A DNA stretch of 6,822 bases from Lutibacter sp. Lineage in GTDB: Bacteria > Bacteroidota > Bacteroidia > Flavobacteriales > Flavobacteriaceae. The stretch's first letter is position 1. Every line of letters starts with the position of its first letter. The stretch lies in contig SDWL01000108.1 of NCBI GenBank assembly GCA_004195315.1, forward strand, positions 1 to 6,822. The letters are read 5' to 3'. Below, piece by piece: positions 5,828-6,822 of the stretch. The position numbers and the translations under genes were made by a program. Below the pieces are notes generated by a model that did not search any database, had not been told where the DNA came from, and saw nothing but the letters and a program-made list of their open reading frames with translations.

Positions 5828-6442
5828 ATGGCAAGAAGACAAAACTCAGAAATTAATGCGGGTTCAATGGCAGACATTGCGTTCTTGCTTCTAATATTTT
5901 TCTTAGTAACAACTACTATGGATGTTGATTCGGGTATTGCACGTAAATTACCTGAAAAAACAGAAGATACTCCAGAAGTAATTATAAAAGAAAAGAACGT
6001 ATTAGATATTACTGTTAACCGTAACAATCAACTTCTAGTTGAAAATGAATTTGTTCAGGTTACGGACATCAAACGTTTGGCAATGGAATTTATTGACAAT
6101 GGTGGTGGTGAAGGAGCGCCAAAAGATGGTAATCCAGGAGAACTTTGTGACTATTGTAATGGTGCAAAAGATCCAGCATCTTCAGATCATCCAACAAAAG
6201 CAATAATATCTTTGCAAAGTGATAGAGGTACAACTTATGGTATGTACGTTTCAATTCAAAATGAAATAGAAGCTGCCTATAACGAGTTAAGAAATGATTT
6301 AGCCTTAAAGAAATATAGAAGAACCTACAAAGATCTTTTAGATGACTATAAGACTAATGGGACTGTGAGCTTAAAAACAAAAATTGATTTTTTGAAGGAC
6401 AGTTACCCTCAAATTATTTCTGAACCAGAACCAATTAAATAA
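5828..6442 (+). CDS. exbD: Biopolymer transporter ExbD (first paralogue)
   Basis: This is the rotor/plug partner of ExbB in the proton-driven Ton motor: one inner-membrane helix with a periplasmic domain. A short basic N-terminus (MARRQNSEINAGS) precedes the helix MADIAFLLLIFFLVTTTM (14-31). Asp16 is the expected proton-carrying aspartate (E. coli ExbD Asp25). The periplasmic domain (about 32-204) contains KEKNVLDITVNRNNQLLVEN, as in other ExbD proteins. It is then interrupted by a Gly-rich insertion (about 91-122), GGGEGAPKDGNPGELCDYC, with Cys107 and Cys110 forming a CxxC. The fold resumes at KAIISLQSDRGTTYGMYVSI and ends in a charged tail. At 204 residues it is clearly longer than E. coli ExbD (141). 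The longer form is usual in Bacteroidota as I recall. The gene is intact, 9 nt before a second exbD. Confidence 0.94.
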   Translation: MARRQNSEINAGSMADIAFLLLIFFLVTTTMDVDSGIARKLPEKTEDTPEVIIKEKNVLDITVNRNNQLLVENEFVQVTDIKRLAMEFIDNGGGEGAPKDGNPGELCDYCNGAKDPASSDHPTKAIISLQSDRGTTYGMYVSIQNEIEAAYNELRNDLALKKYRRTYKDLLDDYKTNGTVSLKTKIDFLKDSYPQIISEPEPIK

Positions 6443-6451
6443 TATCAGAAT

Positions 6452-6803
6452 ATGAGTAAATTTAGAAAGAATAAAAAAGGGTTGCCTGCTATTTCTACAG
6501 CGTCCTTACCTGATATTGTATTTATGTTGTTGTTCTTTTTTATGGTATCAACTACTATGAGAGAAACAGATTTATTATTAAAAAAACCAGTGCTTCCAAC
6601 AGCTAGTGAAGTTAAAAAATTAGAACAAAAAAGTTTGGTAAGTACAATATACATTGGTAAATCTAAAGATTCCAGAATATCTGGAGATAAAATTCAAGTA
6701 AATGATAAAATTATTGATATAAAAGATATCCCTAGTTTTATATTTGCTGAAAGAGCTATTAGAAGTGAGGATGAAGTTAAATATATGACAACTTCTATTA
6801 AAG
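6452..6803 (+). CDS. exbD: Biopolymer transporter ExbD (second paralogue), 3' partial
   Basis: An ATG nine bases after the exbD1 stop opens a frame that runs to the right-hand adapter without a stop, giving 117 genuine codons. A basic N-terminus (MSKFRKNKKG) leads to the helix LPDIVFMLLFFFMVSTTM (19-36), with Asp21 as the expected channel aspartate. The periplasmic domain follows, and the sequence stops in the SIK segment. It lacks the CxxC insertion in the part visible, so it differs from the first ExbD and is a distinct subunit. Paired exbD genes after exbB are known in flavobacteria (for example exbD1/exbD2 of Flavobacterium psychrophilum, linked to iron uptake). The last codons before the window end (GCT GTC TCT TAT ACA CAT) are adapter apart from the first base. 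The missing part would be roughly a quarter to a third of the protein. Confidence 0.92.
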
Positions 6804-6822
6804 CTGTCTCTTATACACATCT
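6804..6822 (-). other. Tn5/Nextera mosaic-end adapter (artefact)
   Basis: CTGTCTCTTATACACATCT is the exact reverse complement of the mosaic end at 1-19. It is library adapter left on the contig, and it truncates the second exbD. Translated on the minus strand it gives the sequence MCIRDS, a known signature of spurious proteins made from Nextera adapter. Confidence 0.97.

Noticed and set aside
5818..6027. Minus-strand open frame antisense to exbD1
   Set aside because: It fully overlaps the well-supported exbD1 coding start and has no domain or promoter support.
6445..6654. Minus-strand open frame antisense to exbD2
   Set aside because: It lies opposite the clear ExbD N-terminal helix and has no independent support.
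6620..6820. Minus-strand open frame starting MCIRDS
   Set aside because: Its start and first residues are translated from the Nextera adapter, and the rest is antisense to the second exbD.
1..6822. Terminal inverted repeats of a 6.8-kb composite transposon
   Set aside because: The 19-bp termini are the engineered Tn5 mosaic end used in library preparation, and no transposase or cargo-type gene lies inside. The content is core metabolism and transport genes.

Overview
This window is an AT-rich chromosomal segment that most resembles a member of the Bacteroidota, probably Flavobacteriaceae. The evidence is the gene order ansA - exbB - small membrane protein - exbD - exbD, an ExbB with an N-terminal signal peptide, near-absence of Shine-Dalgarno sequences, and promoter candidates of the Bacteroidota type (TTTG, about 17 nt, TAnnTTT-). 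The genus cannot be fixed from the sequence. Both extreme ends are 19-bp Tn5/Nextera mosaic-end sequences, so the window is a whole assembly contig with untrimmed library adapter. The first and last genes are cut by this artefact, not by biology.

Left part (20-1976): accB (biotin carboxyl carrier protein, missing only its first one or two codons) and accC (biotin carboxylase) form the biotin-dependent half-reaction of acetyl-CoA carboxylase, the first step of fatty acid synthesis. A perfect AT-rich inverted repeat lies between them, and a strong intrinsic terminator follows accC.

Middle part (2002-4307): an Lrp/AsnC-family regulator (+) converges on a YugP-type membrane zinc metallopeptidase (-). 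The metallopeptidase is divergent from a type I (cytoplasmic) L-asparaginase (+) across a 78-bp gap, which holds a good minus-strand promoter candidate.

Right part (4308-6803): a 297-bp non-coding stretch holds two AT-rich inverted repeats and one or two Bacteroidota-type promoter candidates. It leads into a tight operon (gaps of 8, 6 and 9 nt) of exbB, an uncharacterised four-helix membrane protein, exbD1 and exbD2 (cut by the contig end). Together these encode the inner-membrane proton-driven motor that energises TonB-dependent outer-membrane transport. A tonB gene is expected just beyond the window but is not seen.

Most of the window is conserved core genome. No CRISPR array, insertion sequence, phage gene, tRNA or rRNA was seen. 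I found no evidence of a wholly new system. The most interesting items are the unnamed membrane protein inside the Ton motor operon, the CxxC-bearing insertion in the periplasmic part of ExbD1, and the adapter ends, which can mislead gene callers.
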